From: an uncultured Planctomycetaceae bacterium
GTDB taxonomy: Bacteria > Planctomycetota > Planctomycetia > Planctomycetales > Planctomycetaceae
Reading direction: 5' to 3'
DNA: 54,645 bases
NCBI GenBank assembly: GCA_937916515.1
Contig: CALFSX010000078.1
Location: forward strand, 1 to 54,645
How positions within the stretch are numbered: the first letter of the stretch is position 1; each line of letters opens with the position of its first letter. A program made the translations under genes and the position numbers. Positions 53,553 to 54,645 of this stretch are shown here, piece by piece. Below the pieces are notes generated by a model. It searched no databases, was not told where the DNA came from, and saw only the letters and a list, made by a program, of their open reading frames with translations.

Positions 53553-54233
53553 GTGAAAATACTTGCTGTCGACACATCCGGATACGAAGGCTCAATCGCC
53601 ATTTCCGAAGACCGTCAACTGATTGAAGAACGCTTTCTTCACGCAGAAGGCCGTCGGCACGCTCAAACGCTGGTGTCTGAAGTTGATGGGCTGCTGAAGT
53701 CGTTAAAGCTCGCCGCCACAGACATCGACTGCGTTGCGGTCAGCATCGGACCGGGAAGTTTCACTGGTTTGCGAGTCGGCGTGGTGTTTGCCAAAACATA
53801 CGCCTGGGCCAACAAGACTCGCCTGGTAGCCGTTGACACGTTACGGGCTGTCGCCATGCAGGTCAGCAGCGATGTTAAAACCGTGAGCGTCATCAGTGAC
53901 GCTCAACGGCGGGAAGGCTTCGTGAACGACTACGTCTGGGACGACGCAAGCCAATCACGAGTGGCCACTGGTATTGTTCGGATCGAACCAATTGAATCCA
54001 TCGTTGACGGTGACACTTCCGCAAACCGCTATTGGACGGGCCCCGGCTTAACCAGGTTCGCGTCCGAATTTCCCGACACGTCAAAGTTTGCACCGGAATC
54101 CGCCTGGAACCCAAAAGCATCCAGCATCGCCGACGTCGGCAGTCTGATGAACGCAAATAACACCATTGCCAACATGTACACCCTGGAACCACTCTACATC
54201 CGCCGCAGCTATGCGGAAGAGAAGGTGACTTAG
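53553..54233 (+). CDS. tsaB: tRNA threonylcarbamoyladenosine factor TsaB
   Basis: A 226-residue member of the ASKHA-fold TsaB family, a partner of TsaD in forming t6A at tRNA position 37. The N-terminal ILAVDTSGYEGSIAI, RRHAQTLVSEVDGLL and the family signature VSIGPGSFTGLRVGVVFAK are all present. The start is the GTG at 53553, preceded by AGGA at 8 bases; a longer frame from 53469 has no family-like content. Length is typical. The C-terminal part (after about residue 120) is the less conserved half, as usual. It stands alone here, with tsaD and tsaE not seen in the window. Confidence 0.92.
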   Translation: MKILAVDTSGYEGSIAISEDRQLIEERFLHAEGRRHAQTLVSEVDGLLKSLKLAATDIDCVAVSIGPGSFTGLRVGVVFAKTYAWANKTRLVAVDTLRAVAMQVSSDVKTVSVISDAQRREGFVNDYVWDDASQSRVATGIVRIEPIESIVDGDTSANRYWTGPGLTRFASEFPDTSKFAPESAWNPKASSIADVGSLMNANNTIANMYTLEPLYIRRSYAEEKVT

Positions 54234-54418
54234 GTCAAGAGTACCGTAAGAATCCGTCCGTACATTTGCGAGACTTGCTCTCGGAGCCCATTGGATTCCC
54301 CGGAAATGCATTTCAGGACAACTGCCACATCTCTGACTCTCCGGTTCTGCCGCAGGATTTGGGGTGGACGCAGAATCCAGTCTGTCGTAGCTTTTGTCTG
54401 GTAGGGAAGGAGAGACAA

Positions 54419-54645
54419 ATGTTTGCCGAAAAGTGTTGGATTGTTTCGTGTGTACTTGTCGTCCTTGTGGCGCCATTCAGCATAGCCCAGGAGTTCGTTC
54501 CCCAAGAACAGTTTCTAGCCGACTTTAAACCACAAGCACTGTTGCAGGTGTTACTTGAGACGGACCTTGAGGAAATTGAGGACGTCGATTTGCAGACGTT
54601 GAGTGCCGCTGTTGCATCAGCTGGCAGGCAACATCCTGCCAATCG
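54419..54645 (+). CDS. Secreted protein, truncated at window end
   Basis: An open frame starting ATG 54419 runs to the window edge (at least 75 codons). The ribosome-binding site AAGGAG lies six bases upstream. Residues 1-24 look like a signal peptide (VSCVLVVLVAPFSIAQ), and the mature part starts EFVPQEQFLADFKP, then an acidic LLETDLEEIEDVDLQTLSA. I do not recognise the family, and more sequence is needed to name it. Confidence 0.75.
   Translation, partial: MFAEKCWIVSCVLVVLVAPFSIAQEFVPQEQFLADFKPQALLQVLLETDLEEIEDVDLQTLSAAVASAGRQHPAN

Overview
The window is chromosomal DNA of a planctomycete (phylum Planctomycetota). This rests on protein families that are typical of that phylum. They are a DUF1501 protein next to a DUF1549/DUF1553 protein, a PVC-type dehydrogenase beta-propeller fused to an SGNH hydrolase, a separate cupredoxin/CxxCH cytochrome protein, secreted PQQ-like propellers, and a 3305-residue surface protein with the planctomycete extracellular sorting motif (LESRTLLT). 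The genus cannot be fixed from the sequence alone. I see no rRNA, tRNA, CRISPR array, prophage or intact insertion sequence.

Layout. 1-2.8 kb: an RHS/YD-repeat remnant abutting a large hairpin, a PQQ-like propeller and a PAS-AraC regulator. 3-7.7 kb: a secreted redox pair (SGNH-dehydrogenase, then cupredoxin-cytochrome c), divergent from the regulator. 7.7-9.3 kb: an orphan secreted protein. 9.7-25 kb: a surface-polysaccharide locus with a GT2 glycosyltransferase, TylF-like methyltransferase, phosphodiesterase, SQD1-like nucleotide-sugar sulfonate synthase, thioredoxin, two sulfotransferases, a CapD/FlaA1-type dehydratase, Wzy-like and Wzx-like membrane proteins, two zinc-ribbon methyltransferases and a DegT-type aminotransferase. 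It is interrupted by a GxxExxY cassette with inverted-repeat ends. 25-34 kb: a SEC-C/TPR protein, ribD, the DUF1501 and DUF1549/1553 pair, and a DUF11-type membrane protein. 34-45 kb: a roughly 950-base gap and the giant surface protein. 45-54.6 kb: dus, a YheT-like hydrolase, a GT4 glycosyltransferase, a PQQ-like lipoprotein, an FHA protein, a lipB-like gene, lipA, tsaB and the start of a secreted protein.

The most unusual content lies between genes and in a few odd proteins. Five copies of a ~90-105 bp repeat (R1) are scattered over the window, and in three of them the end of the repeat supplies the stop codon of the gene it follows. Three copies of a second repeat (R2) are built of four consecutive short hairpins. 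Two other large palindromes are present. The LipB homologue next to lipA lacks both catalytic residues of the family in a gap-free alignment. The polysaccharide locus combines a sulfolipid-type sulfonate synthase homologue, a thioredoxin and two sulfotransferases, which suggests a sulfated and/or sulfonated glycan (inference).
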